64,000 bases of DNA. Origin: Paraburkholderia rhynchosiae. Its GTDB lineage: Bacteria > Pseudomonadota > Gammaproteobacteria > Burkholderiales > Burkholderiaceae. The stretch is taken from the NCBI RefSeq assembly GCF_002879865.1, contig NZ_PNXY01000017.1, forward strand, positions 1-64,000, given 5' to 3'. A program made the position numbers and the translations under genes. Positions 8,788 to 16,146 of the stretch are shown piece after piece; positions within the stretch are counted from its first letter, which is position 1, and each line of letters opens with the position of its first letter. The notes under the pieces are model-generated. The model made no database searches and was not told the DNA's origin. It was given only the letters and a program-made list of their open reading frames with translations.

Positions 8788-9486
8788 ATGAAGCTTGCAA
8801 TCATGCAGCCCTATCTGTTCCCGTACATTGGATATTTTCAGTTGGCGGCGGCAGCCGACAAGTTCGTCTTTTACGACGACGTCAACTTCATCAAGAACGG
8901 GTGGATTAACCGCAACAGGGTGTTGCTGGGCGATGAAGTCCGTTATCTGACCGTGCCGCTTAGCGGCGCAAGCCCTTTGCTGAAGATAAACGAAGTCAGG
9001 ATCGAGCCACATGAGCGCTGGTTGCGCAAGTTGCTCGAATCCATCCGCCACGCCTATGCGAAAGCGCCTCAATATCCAGCGGTTAGCGCATTGATCGAGC
9101 GGATCCTTACGACGCCTTTTGAGACTATCGCTGCACTCGCCTCGCAGACGGTCGTGGAAATCTGCAAGTACTTGGGCGTCGGCCCCGAATTCGTGCCCTC
9201 ATCGGCAAAGTACTGCAACGCAGAACTGAAGGGAATTGATCGGGTACTCGACATCTGTGAAATAGAACAGGCGACCACATACATCAACCTTCCTGGAGGC
9301 CGAGCGCTTTACGACAACCACGCGTTTTCCGCGCGCGGCATCGAGCTCGCTTTTATCGAACCGAACCTCCGCCCATATGCACAATTCAACCACGACTTTC
9401 GTCCCGCACTTTCGATTCTCGATGTACTGATGTTCAATAGCGCACAGCGCGTCAGAGACATGCTGCCGGTAGCGGTGGACGCATGA
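8788..9486 (+). CDS. WbqC-like family protein
   Basis: The 232-residue protein begins MKLAIMQPYLFPYIGYFQL and continues ADKFVFYDDVNFIKNGWINRN, the diagnostic WbqC signature. WbqC proteins occur in O-antigen and other glycan clusters; their biochemical activity is still poorly defined, though some are proposed to modify amino sugars. The chosen ATG (8788) lies 5 bases after the aminotransferase stop; the longer open frame overlaps that gene. Its own stop overlaps the next start (ATGA). Its place next to an amino-sugar-forming aminotransferase is typical for the family. Confidence 0.9.
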   Translation: MKLAIMQPYLFPYIGYFQLAAAADKFVFYDDVNFIKNGWINRNRVLLGDEVRYLTVPLSGASPLLKINEVRIEPHERWLRKLLESIRHAYAKAPQYPAVSALIERILTTPFETIAALASQTVVEICKYLGVGPEFVPSSAKYCNAELKGIDRVLDICEIEQATTYINLPGGRALYDNHAFSARGIELAFIEPNLRPYAQFNHDFRPALSILDVLMFNSAQRVRDMLPVAVDA

Positions 9487-10460
9487 ATCCACGCGAGCCG
9501 CGCGCCATCGGCGGATATTTTGAGCTGGAGCTGGCCCCGTCCGCGGCCACTCTTCACGCCGGATCGCTGCGCTTTCAGTCGTCCCGCGCAGCATTTCTAG
9601 CGCTGCTTCGTTCCATGCGTCCCACTGCCGTCTGGATGCCTTGGTACATTTGCGATGCAATGCTCGAACCCCTCCGCATGAGCGGCACACCGATCAAACG
9701 CTACGGACTCGATTCGACGCTGCGCCCGCAACCGGTCGAACTTGCGCGCGACGAGTGGTTCGTCTACGTCAATTATTTTGGCCTATGCGGGCACCAGGTC
9801 AGCGACGTACTCAGTCGGTTCCCGAGGGAGCGCGTCGTGATCGACAATGCTCAGGCGTTGTTCGCACAGCCGACCGATTGCCTCGCCACGCTTTACTCGC
9901 CGCGAAAATTCCTCGGCGTTCCAGACGGGGGATACCTCGTGACGCAGCAGCAGATTGAAATGCCAACCGCGATTGACGATGCCTCGCTGCTGCGTTGCAA
10001 CCATCTGCTGACCCGACTCGCGAAAGATGCCGAAGCGGGTTACATCGACTACGCGGCGGCCGAAGAGAGCCTGAAACACCAGGAGCCGCTGCGAATGTCG
10101 GCATTGACTCGTCGCCTGCTCGCCGGCATCGACTACGAAGCCGTGCGCGCACGCCGAGTCGCCAATTTCGCTTTTCTGCACGAAACGCTGCAACGCTATA
10201 ACTCCTTCAAGTTTCCGTACGACCCCGAGGCAGTACCGCTCTGCTATCCGTATTTCGGAGCGCCGTCCGGACTGCGCGAAGAACTGCAGGCCGAGCGCGT
10301 CTACACGCCCACGTATTGGCCGGACGTTGCATCCGCAACAGGGGTGCCGGCGTTCGAACGCGATCTGCCGGGTTCCGCGCTGTTTCTGCCGTGTGATCAA
10401 CGCCTCTCTCGCGAAGATCTCTTCCCAATAGCACGACGCTTGCTGAGTCGAGTAGCATGA
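9483..10460 (+). CDS. Conserved protein with aminotransferase-like (PLP fold type I) features
   Basis: I do not recognise a named family for this 325-residue protein. Features recall DegT-type enzymes: a core segment FVYVNYFGLCG, then VVIDNAQALF in the place where DegT proteins have the D-x-A-H/Q cofactor motif, then YSPRKFLGVPDGGYLV, where Lys142 could be the PLP lysine. The N-terminal half of the fold (substrate loop and TGT/NGT turn) is shortened. It overlaps the WbqC gene and the acetyltransferase gene by four bases each (ATGA), so all three are translated together. It could be an active minimal aminotransferase, or a non-catalytic partner of the DegT enzyme. Confidence 0.8.
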   Translation: MNPREPRAIGGYFELELAPSAATLHAGSLRFQSSRAAFLALLRSMRPTAVWMPWYICDAMLEPLRMSGTPIKRYGLDSTLRPQPVELARDEWFVYVNYFGLCGHQVSDVLSRFPRERVVIDNAQALFAQPTDCLATLYSPRKFLGVPDGGYLVTQQQIEMPTAIDDASLLRCNHLLTRLAKDAEAGYIDYAAAEESLKHQEPLRMSALTRRLLAGIDYEAVRARRVANFAFLHETLQRYNSFKFPYDPEAVPLCYPYFGAPSGLREELQAERVYTPTYWPDVASATGVPAFERDLPGSALFLPCDQRLSREDLFPIARRLLSRVA

Positions 10461-10981
10461 GCAACGACATGATTTTTTTGCGCGAAATCGAGCGCGGCGA
10501 CTTGCCGACTATCAATGCGTGGCGCGCAGATAAAGCACTGGTCGGTCTGTTAGGCGGCGCCTTCCGTTACGTAGGCGCCGAGGTCGACAGTAAATGGTTC
10601 GACACTTATCTCTGTTCCCGCGCAGGTAATGTTCGACTTGCAGTGTGTCTTGCGTCCACAAAAGAAGTGGTTGGCGTGACGTATTTGCTGGGGATCGACT
10701 GGGTGAACCGTTGTGCGGAATTCTCTATTCAGATCGGTTCGCAGCCTGCGTGGGGGCGCGGGATTGGCGAGGCCGCGACGCGCCTGACGCTCGAGCACGC
10801 ATTCGACGACCTCAATCTTCGCCGCATCTCGTTGACGGTGCTGGCGTCCAACACTCGTGCTATCGCTCTGTACGAGAAAGTGGGTTTTCGTACTGAGGGT
10901 CTGCTTCGCGAGGCTGTCTTTAAGGGCGGCAAGTACGTCGACGTCATTCCGATGGCCATACTGGCCACCGATGTATCGTGA
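10457..10981 (+). CDS. GNAT-family N-acetyltransferase (RimJ/RimL-PseH type)
   Basis: The 174-residue protein is a single GNAT domain: IFLREIERGDLPTINAWR at the start, then GSQPAWGRGIGEAATRLTLEHAF (motif A, acyl-CoA pyrophosphate loop) and NTRAIALYEKVGFRTEGLLREAVF (motif B). In sugar clusters, similar enzymes N-acylate the amino group introduced by the DegT aminotransferase, which fits an N-acylated dideoxyamino sugar on flagellin. A RimJ/RimL-like protein acetyltransferase cannot be excluded by sequence alone. The start is coupled to the preceding gene through ATGA. Confidence 0.88.
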   Translation: MSNDMIFLREIERGDLPTINAWRADKALVGLLGGAFRYVGAEVDSKWFDTYLCSRAGNVRLAVCLASTKEVVGVTYLLGIDWVNRCAEFSIQIGSQPAWGRGIGEAATRLTLEHAFDDLNLRRISLTVLASNTRAIALYEKVGFRTEGLLREAVFKGGKYVDVIPMAILATDVS

Positions 10982-11014
10982 CTCCTTCACTTTGTCCGCT
11001 GCCGCGCCTAATTC

Positions 11015-11800
11015 ATGAATACCACTGACGCCCAACACGACATCGAGCTTGCCACCGCAGGCTGGACAATTATTCCCCGGCTGATCGCCATTACGCTGAT
11101 TGATTCGTTGATCGGCGCGCTTCCTTCTTCGCTGGCGCTGCGCGACGAAATCAGGCAGCGCAATGGCGTGCTGGAAAATAGTGCGGGCACCCTGCACCAC
11201 CTGCTGATGGACGATGAGTGTTACGTCGAATTGCTAGCGCAACTGGCGGTGCTGCAACCAATTTTTCGGCATTTTTTCGCGGGCAACTTTGTTCTTAATT
11301 CATATGGCGGCGTCATCAATGAGCGCGAGTCCCGGTCCTACGTGCAAAGCGTGCATCGCGACATCCGCTTTGGCTCCGACTCGCGGCGCTTCATGCTGAA
11401 CGCGTTGATCATGCTCGACGATTTCACGTTGGAAAATGGCGCGACGCACGTTCTCTCGCACTCTCAAAACGTTCAACAGCAGCCGGCCGACGAAGACTTT
11501 TATGCCAATGCCTCGCGCGCCATCGGCGAACGCGGCTCAGTTCTACTATTTGATTCGCGGATGTGGCACGCCACCGGACGCAACATGACAAGCGCGCCTC
11601 GCCGCGCGCTCACATTGACGTTCACGAGCCCATTTTTTAAACCGCAGTTGGACTACGCTCGCTTATTTGGCTATAACAATCTCGATCGCTGCGACCCTTG
11701 GATGCGTCAGGTACTTGGCTTCAACGCTCGTGTGCCGACGTCGCTCGATGAGTTCTATGTTCCGTTGGAGCAGCGTTTCTATCAACGTGGACAGGATTGA
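11015..11800 (+). CDS. Phytanoyl-CoA dioxygenase (PhyH) family oxygenase
   Basis: The 261-residue protein is a probable non-haem Fe(II)/2-oxoglutarate-dependent oxygenase. The facial triad is visible: HRD (H114, D116) and the distal His in RMWHATGRN (H185), with an Arg (RRALTLTF) placed to bind 2-oxoglutarate. GVINERESRSYVQSVHRDIRF and NALIMLDDFTLENGATHVLSHSQ are typical PhyH context. In a glycan operon it could hydroxylate an acyl chain or the sugar, for example to make a hydroxybutanoyl-type substituent; this is inference. It starts 33 bases after the acetyltransferase and ends 4 bases before the methyltransferase. Confidence 0.85.
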   Translation: MNTTDAQHDIELATAGWTIIPRLIAITLIDSLIGALPSSLALRDEIRQRNGVLENSAGTLHHLLMDDECYVELLAQLAVLQPIFRHFFAGNFVLNSYGGVINERESRSYVQSVHRDIRFGSDSRRFMLNALIMLDDFTLENGATHVLSHSQNVQQQPADEDFYANASRAIGERGSVLLFDSRMWHATGRNMTSAPRRALTLTFTSPFFKPQLDYARLFGYNNLDRCDPWMRQVLGFNARVPTSLDEFYVPLEQRFYQRGQD

Positions 11801-11804
11801 TTAC

Positions 11805-12542
11805 ATGGCCAGGGACTACAACGCGGAAGCACGGAATCATCCAGACCATCGCTACGCTTACGAATTCGACTATCTGATGCACGAGTACATGCTTCGGACA
11901 TTGTCTCCGTTTTTCGTTGAGGGCAACGCGCTGGAACTAGGGTGCTTCGAGGGCCATTTTTCTCATCTTCTGGCACAGCGTTTTGCTTCCGTGGAAGTCG
12001 TCGAAGCATCAGCGGACTGCATACCGGTCGCCTCAGAGAAGGTCAAACGGTCGGTCAAATTCCATCACTCGACGTTCGAGAAGTTCGAACCGACGCGACG
12101 ATATGACAATATTTTCCTGATCCACACGCTCGAACATCTCGATCATCCGGTAGAGGTCTTGCGCAGGATCGCCGGCTGGTTATCCGAAGGCGGCCGCCTG
12201 TTTGTCGCAGCGCCGAATGCGCGCGCCGGATCGAGGCAAATCGCTGTCAAGATGGGGCTGATCGACCATCCGGCTGCAGTGACAGCAGCGGAAGCGGCAC
12301 ACGGTCACAGGGTGACATATTCAATCGACACGCTGTGCGCCGATCTACGCGCCGCCAAGTTGCGCCTGGTTACGGAAGGTGGCGTTTTTTTTAAGGGTCT
12401 TGCCAACTTTCAGATTGATGCCGCATTGCGTGCCGACATCATATCCAAGGAGTATCTTGACGGCTGTTTTGAGCTAGGGCGCGTTTATCCCGACCTGTGC
12501 TCCAGTGTGTACGCGATCTGCGAACGCGATATTCTCAAGTGA
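11805..12542 (+). CDS. Class I SAM-dependent methyltransferase
   Basis: The 245-residue protein has the Rossmann-fold motif I ALELGCFEGHFSHLLAQRF, an acidic motif II (VEVVEAS), and NIFLIHTLEHLDHPVEVLRRIAGWLSEGGRLFVAAPN, the Methyltransf_23/UbiG-type post-I region. The ATG at 11805 lies just after the oxygenase stop; the longer open frame overlaps that gene and is not used. Last gene of the run; about 65 bases later the oppositely oriented exchanger gene ends. A role in O-methylating the glycan, or an intermediate, is inferred from position only. Confidence 0.87.
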   Translation: MARDYNAEARNHPDHRYAYEFDYLMHEYMLRTLSPFFVEGNALELGCFEGHFSHLLAQRFASVEVVEASADCIPVASEKVKRSVKFHHSTFEKFEPTRRYDNIFLIHTLEHLDHPVEVLRRIAGWLSEGGRLFVAAPNARAGSRQIAVKMGLIDHPAAVTAAEAAHGHRVTYSIDTLCADLRAAKLRLVTEGGVFFKGLANFQIDAALRADIISKEYLDGCFELGRVYPDLCSSVYAICERDILK

Positions 12543-12608
12543 TCCGCATGCGGGAACATACGTCCGGTTCGACTGGCGATGACCCGGGATGGAAGCTCGC
12601 CTACTTGA

Positions 12609-13619
12609 TCAGCGGCTCAACGTAATCGCCAGATAAGTGGCGTAAAGCACACCACAGACGAGCAGCGCCCACACCGGCACCCCGCGCTCACGCGCGTTGG
12701 TCCGAAGCCATGCGGCCGCCGCGAGCGTAATGACGATACCCGTCACGACCTCGATGCGCGGCGTCCACGGCGTGAGCAGAATGCCGATCGCAGGGAGCAG
12801 CGTGCCCTGAAACACCATCGCGCCGGTGATGTTGCCGAACGCCAGCGTGTCCTTGCCACGGCGAATCCACAGGATGCTGTTCACCTTCTCCGGCAGCTCG
12901 GTGGCAATCGGGATGATCAGCAACGACAGCAGCAGCGGAGACACACCGAACACCTGCGACACGCCCCGCACGCCATGGATGAAGCCTTCGGCGCCCCACA
13001 CCAGCAAGGCGACCGCGAGCGCGAGCTGGATCGCGATAGTCGCGAGATTGGTCGGCACCCCAAGGCGCGCCAGCATCATCTTGCCGGGGGCCTCAGTCCC
13101 GTGGCCCGCGTCCACCAGATCGTTCGAAGCACGGAAGGTCGCCACGACATACGCGACGTACACGCCGACGAGCGCGACGCTGAACAGCGCGCGGACGATT
13201 CTCTGCTCATGCGGCACGTACATGGCGGCGGCGGCCAGCAGGAACGCGAAGAGGAAATAGTTGAGGTCGCGCGTGAAACCCGAGCGCTCGGGCGCGACGC
13301 GCCCGCCGATGCCGCGTGAGCGCAGAACGGCGAGTGTCATCAGAAAGGTGGACAGCGTGGAAAGCATCAGCGGTGCGCCGAGGATTGCGCCGACGCCGAT
13401 TTCCTCGTTGACGGCATGATCAGCCGTGCCGCCGATGATCGCGATCAGCGGCACCAGCGTCTCGGGCAACGCGGTGCCGACCGCTGCAAATAGTGAGCCG
13501 GTCACGCCTTCGGAGATATGGAGGCGCTCGCCAAGATGTTCGAGCGCGTTAGTAAAAAGCTCGGCCGCCACCAGAATGACGACCAGCATGACGGCCAGTT
13601 CGAAGAGAAGACTCGTCAT
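12609..13619 (-). CDS. CaCA-family cation/proton (Ca2+/Mn2+) exchanger
   Basis: The 336-residue inner-membrane protein has about ten hydrophobic segments and two alpha-repeat motifs: FAAVGTALPETLVPLIAIIGG (about 45-65) and LLSLLIIPIATELPEKVNSILWIRRGKD (about 235-262). These are the ion-binding Na_Ca_ex repeats (YrbG-like). The ATG at 13619 is chosen because the upstream extension is polar and lies within the leader. A yybP-ykoY riboswitch in the 5' leader argues that the physiological cargo includes Mn2+ efflux rather than only Ca2+. The gene is monocistronic and converges on the glycan operon. Confidence 0.88.
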   Translation of the reverse strand: MTSLLFELAVMLVVILVAAELFTNALEHLGERLHISEGVTGSLFAAVGTALPETLVPLIAIIGGTADHAVNEEIGVGAILGAPLMLSTLSTFLMTLAVLRSRGIGGRVAPERSGFTRDLNYFLFAFLLAAAAMYVPHEQRIVRALFSVALVGVYVAYVVATFRASNDLVDAGHGTEAPGKMMLARLGVPTNLATIAIQLALAVALLVWGAEGFIHGVRGVSQVFGVSPLLLSLLIIPIATELPEKVNSILWIRRGKDTLAFGNITGAMVFQGTLLPAIGILLTPWTPRIEVVTGIVITLAAAAWLRTNARERGVPVWALLVCGVLYATYLAITLSR

Positions 13620-13775
13620 GCGCGGCTCCCGGCATCGACGGGAAAGGCGCGGCGCGGCAGATGGCGCGGGATGAAGCTGGGCAGGGGACAACGTGATTTC
13701 ACAGTGGCTCCGCGGTCGGACGTAAGACGAACCAATGACGCACCGCGACTCGTCCGACCCGAACGAAGCAGTACG

Positions 13776-13890
13776 CCAATGGTCTCGCCAAACCGACCGG
13801 TCGAACGCGCCATGACCTGCAGGCCAAGTATGTTGACGCGCTCTCCTTCATGCGTTGCGTGAAGGAAGGCTACTCCCCAGTGACCCGGGG
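13776..13890 (-). promoter_or_regulatory. yybP-ykoY manganese riboswitch
   Basis: Read on the minus strand, the leader contains GGGGAGTAGC (13879-13870), a stem-loop (CCTTCC...GGAGAG), then CGTCAACATACTTGG (about 13839-13825), a further helix, and finally GCGAGACCATTGG (about 13789-13777). These blocks, in this order, are the conserved core of the yybP-ykoY aptamer, which senses Mn2+. P1 can form between TGG next to 13880 and CCA near 13781. A hairpin GGTCGGAC...GTCCGACC lies between aptamer and gene, with no T run, so control may be at translation. Confidence 0.88.
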
Positions 13891-14019
13891 GATTCTAACG
13901 GGAGTGGGCGTGGGCAACAAGCTTGTGGGGGGCAGAAGCGGGGCTGAGTCGTGCTGAAAATGAAAAAGGGCTTAGGCGCACAGACCTGAATAAACCCTTG
14001 ATGCTGAACCAACGTTTGT
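13891..14019. other. Spacer between tRNA-Arg and the riboswitch
   Basis: No gene is visible. A minus-strand T-rich run (complement of GAAAATGAAAAAGGG, about 13957-13972) just after the tRNA could act as a weak tRNA terminator. The promoter of the exchanger transcript must lie in this interval. Confidence 0.35.
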
Positions 14020-14095
14020 TGGTGCGCCCGGCTGGGATCGAACCAGCAACCCCTGCCTTCGGAGGGCAGTACTCTATCCATTGAGCTACGGGCGC
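14020..14095 (-). tRNA. tRNA-Arg (anticodon CCG)
   Basis: The 76-base sequence on the minus strand folds as a standard cloverleaf: acceptor GCGCCCG pairing with CGGGCGC, D-arm GCTCAATGGATAGAGT, anticodon arm CTGCC-CTCCGAA-GGCAG with anticodon CCG, T-arm with GGTTCGATCC, and an encoded CCA end (complement of 14020-14022). It reads CGG codons. Confidence 0.97.
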
Positions 14096-14379
14096 TTCAA
14101 CACGAAAGCGCGGCAACCTGAGCGGATGCGGCGCCAAAGCGAGACCGAAAGGATACCCGGTTTCGGCCATACCGTCCACCGGACGGCCCCGGCGGCCATT
14201 TCCGGCGCTTTTCCGCGCCTTCCCGCCACTTCGCGCGATGCGGGTAAACGCCTGCTGAACGCCTCGCCGCGCCCCTCGCCGCCGTCGAAAGCTTGCGTCT
14301 ATAATCGTCCCTGGCTGATTAAGAAGAAGAAGTTGCCGTCGCGCTGTACCGCTCACATACCCACGGAGACGAGACAAGC

Positions 14380-15300
14380 ATGAGCGAAGCACCACACGGA
14401 GCCCCGATCAAAACCCCAGGACAGCTCATCGCCGCGGTCATCGCCGGGTTTGCTGTGCCGATCGTCATCATTGTTCTGCTGGCTTACTACGTCGACAATT
14501 CGACCCGCACAGGCGCCGGCACAGACAGTCTCTCCGAAGCCGAGGTCACGGCTCGCATCAAACCCCTCGCCCAGGTCGACATTCGCGACGCCAACGCGCC
14601 GCGCGTCTACAAGACGGGCGAAGAAGTCTACAAGGCGGTCTGCGCGGCCTGTCATGCGTCGGGTGCGGCAGGCGCGCCCAAATTCACCAATACCGCCGAC
14701 TGGGCGCCGCGCATCTCGCAGGGCTTCGATACGCTGTTGCACACGGCGCTCACCGGCAAAGGCGCCATGCCCCCGCGCGGCGGCACCAGCCCGGACGATT
14801 ACAGCGACTTTGAAATCGCCCGCGCAGTGACCTACATGGCGAACAATTCGGGCGCGAGCTTCCCGGAACCGGCGCAACCGGCCTCGGGCGCAGCAGCGGC
14901 ATCGGGCGCAGCGGCATCTGGCGGGGCTGCGGCGTCTGGTGCTGCTGCAGCAGGTGCATCGGATGCTGGCGCGGCTCAAGCCGCCGCTGCAATCGCAGCC
15001 ATGGCAAGCGTGCCGCAAGCCGCCGCGCCGGCAGCCGGCGCGACGCAAAGCGCGGATGCATCGCAGGCAGGCAAGGCCTTGTATCAGCAGGTTTGCCAGG
15101 CATGTCACGCGGCCGGCGTGCTGAACGCGCCGAAGTTCGGTGACAAGGAAGCCTGGGCCCCGCGTCTGAAGGAGCCGATGGACACGGTCTACAACTACGC
15201 GTTGCACGGCAAGGGCGCCATGCCACCCAAAGGCGGCTCGACCGCCTCAGACGCGGACGTGAAAGCCGCTGTCGATTACATGGTCAGCGCGGTGAAGTAA
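14380..15300 (+). CDS. Membrane-anchored di-haem cytochrome c (c5-like)
   Basis: The 306-residue protein has an N-terminal membrane anchor (about 17-38, LIAAVIAGFAVPIVIIVLLAYY) and two class I cytochrome c domains with haem sites CAACH (C88, C91, H92) and CQACH (C239, C242, H243). Each domain carries the axial-Met context GKGAMPPRGG or GKGAMPPKGG, so the protein is an internal duplication. The domains are joined by a low-complexity Ala/Gly/Ser linker (about 165-230). It probably shuttles electrons in the periplasm to a terminal oxidase. It is transcribed alone, away from tRNA-Arg, with a strong terminator 50 bases downstream. Confidence 0.93.
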   Translation: MSEAPHGAPIKTPGQLIAAVIAGFAVPIVIIVLLAYYVDNSTRTGAGTDSLSEAEVTARIKPLAQVDIRDANAPRVYKTGEEVYKAVCAACHASGAAGAPKFTNTADWAPRISQGFDTLLHTALTGKGAMPPRGGTSPDDYSDFEIARAVTYMANNSGASFPEPAQPASGAAAASGAAASGGAAASGAAAAGASDAGAAQAAAAIAAMASVPQAAAPAAGATQSADASQAGKALYQQVCQACHAAGVLNAPKFGDKEAWAPRLKEPMDTVYNYALHGKGAMPPKGGSTASDADVKAAVDYMVSAVK

Positions 15301-15350
15301 CGCCCGTTCACTACCCACGCATAGACATCGGCGGCGCTTGCCGCACAGCA

Positions 15351-15389
15351 AAATCCCTGCAACGCAGTCATGCGATGCAGGGATTTTTT
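15351..15389 (+). terminator. Cytochrome c terminator
   Basis: AAATCCCTGC (15351-15360) pairs with GCAGGGATTT (15377-15386), and T residues continue to 15389. It may also work on the minus strand, since the left arm starts with an A-rich run. Confidence 0.92.
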
Positions 15390-15403
15390 CATGGGCGATG
15401 AAT

Positions 15404-15994
15404 TCAGGCGCGTGACTGTCCGCTCTCAGGCGCGTCGGCGGGACAACTGAATGCTTCGACAAACGTGAGCGCCGGCGTACTGCGCGCATGCTCGGTGAAA
15501 CGCGTCTGCAAGTCGGCCGGCGCGAGCCACGGATAGCTCAAGCCGCCCTGCAACGCGTGAAGCAAAGCGCCATCGGCGTCGGGCACCACGTCCATGCGAG
15601 CAATGTGAATGTGAAAACGGCTGACGGCGGGCGTGTCATCGAAAGCCCATCGATACACGCCGTGGCCCACGCGTAATGCACCGGTCGCCGGTTCGCGCAT
15701 CATTACGAGCCACGGCAGCGGGTCGATCGCGCCCTCGCGTACCGTGATCGAATCGCACACGTAATACGTGCGGCAACGCGTGTACGTCGCGCCGAAATCG
15801 GTGACAAGCGTCTTCGTGATCGCGTCGATGCCGACCGTGCGCGCGGGAAACGCAATGTTCGACGTCGCCAGAGAAATGGTGAGCACGGCGTCAGAAGTGA
15901 ACGCGTCGGACATGCGTTGCGCGCGCGTGTTGTCTTTTGCGTCGATGTAGGCTTCGAGGGCGCGGCGATACGGCGCGAGCGGCAGCGAGGTCAT
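15404..15994 (-). CDS. SnoaL/NTF2-like domain protein
   Basis: The 196-residue protein starts MTSLPLAPYRRALEAYIDAKDNTRAQRMSDAFTSDAVLTISL and continues IAFPARTVGIDAITKTLV, the helix-helix-strand opening of SnoaL-like (NTF2-fold) proteins. Such proteins can be small isomerases, hydrolases or binding proteins, and no catalytic residue set identifies the reaction. The frame is open upstream to 16309 but overlaps the helicase gene there; the ATG at 15994 starts the recognisable domain. It ends next to the cytochrome terminator and may be co-transcribed behind rep. Confidence 0.8.
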   Translation of the reverse strand: MTSLPLAPYRRALEAYIDAKDNTRAQRMSDAFTSDAVLTISLATSNIAFPARTVGIDAITKTLVTDFGATYTRCRTYYVCDSITVREGAIDPLPWLVMMREPATGALRVGHGVYRWAFDDTPAVSRFHIHIARMDVVPDADGALLHALQGGLSYPWLAPADLQTRFTEHARSTPALTFVEAFSCPADAPESGQSRA

Positions 15995-16146
15995 GCGGGC
16001 GGTCTCCGGTTGGCGTGCTCGAAGGTGCGGGAACGTGCGACCGACTAGCCGCGCCACTGTAGCGCGCACATCCACGGAAACAGCCGAAGCACCTGCCGCG
16101 CGCGGGGTCTTGTCGCTTGAACCAGGCGCGGCCGGATACGCGTCCT

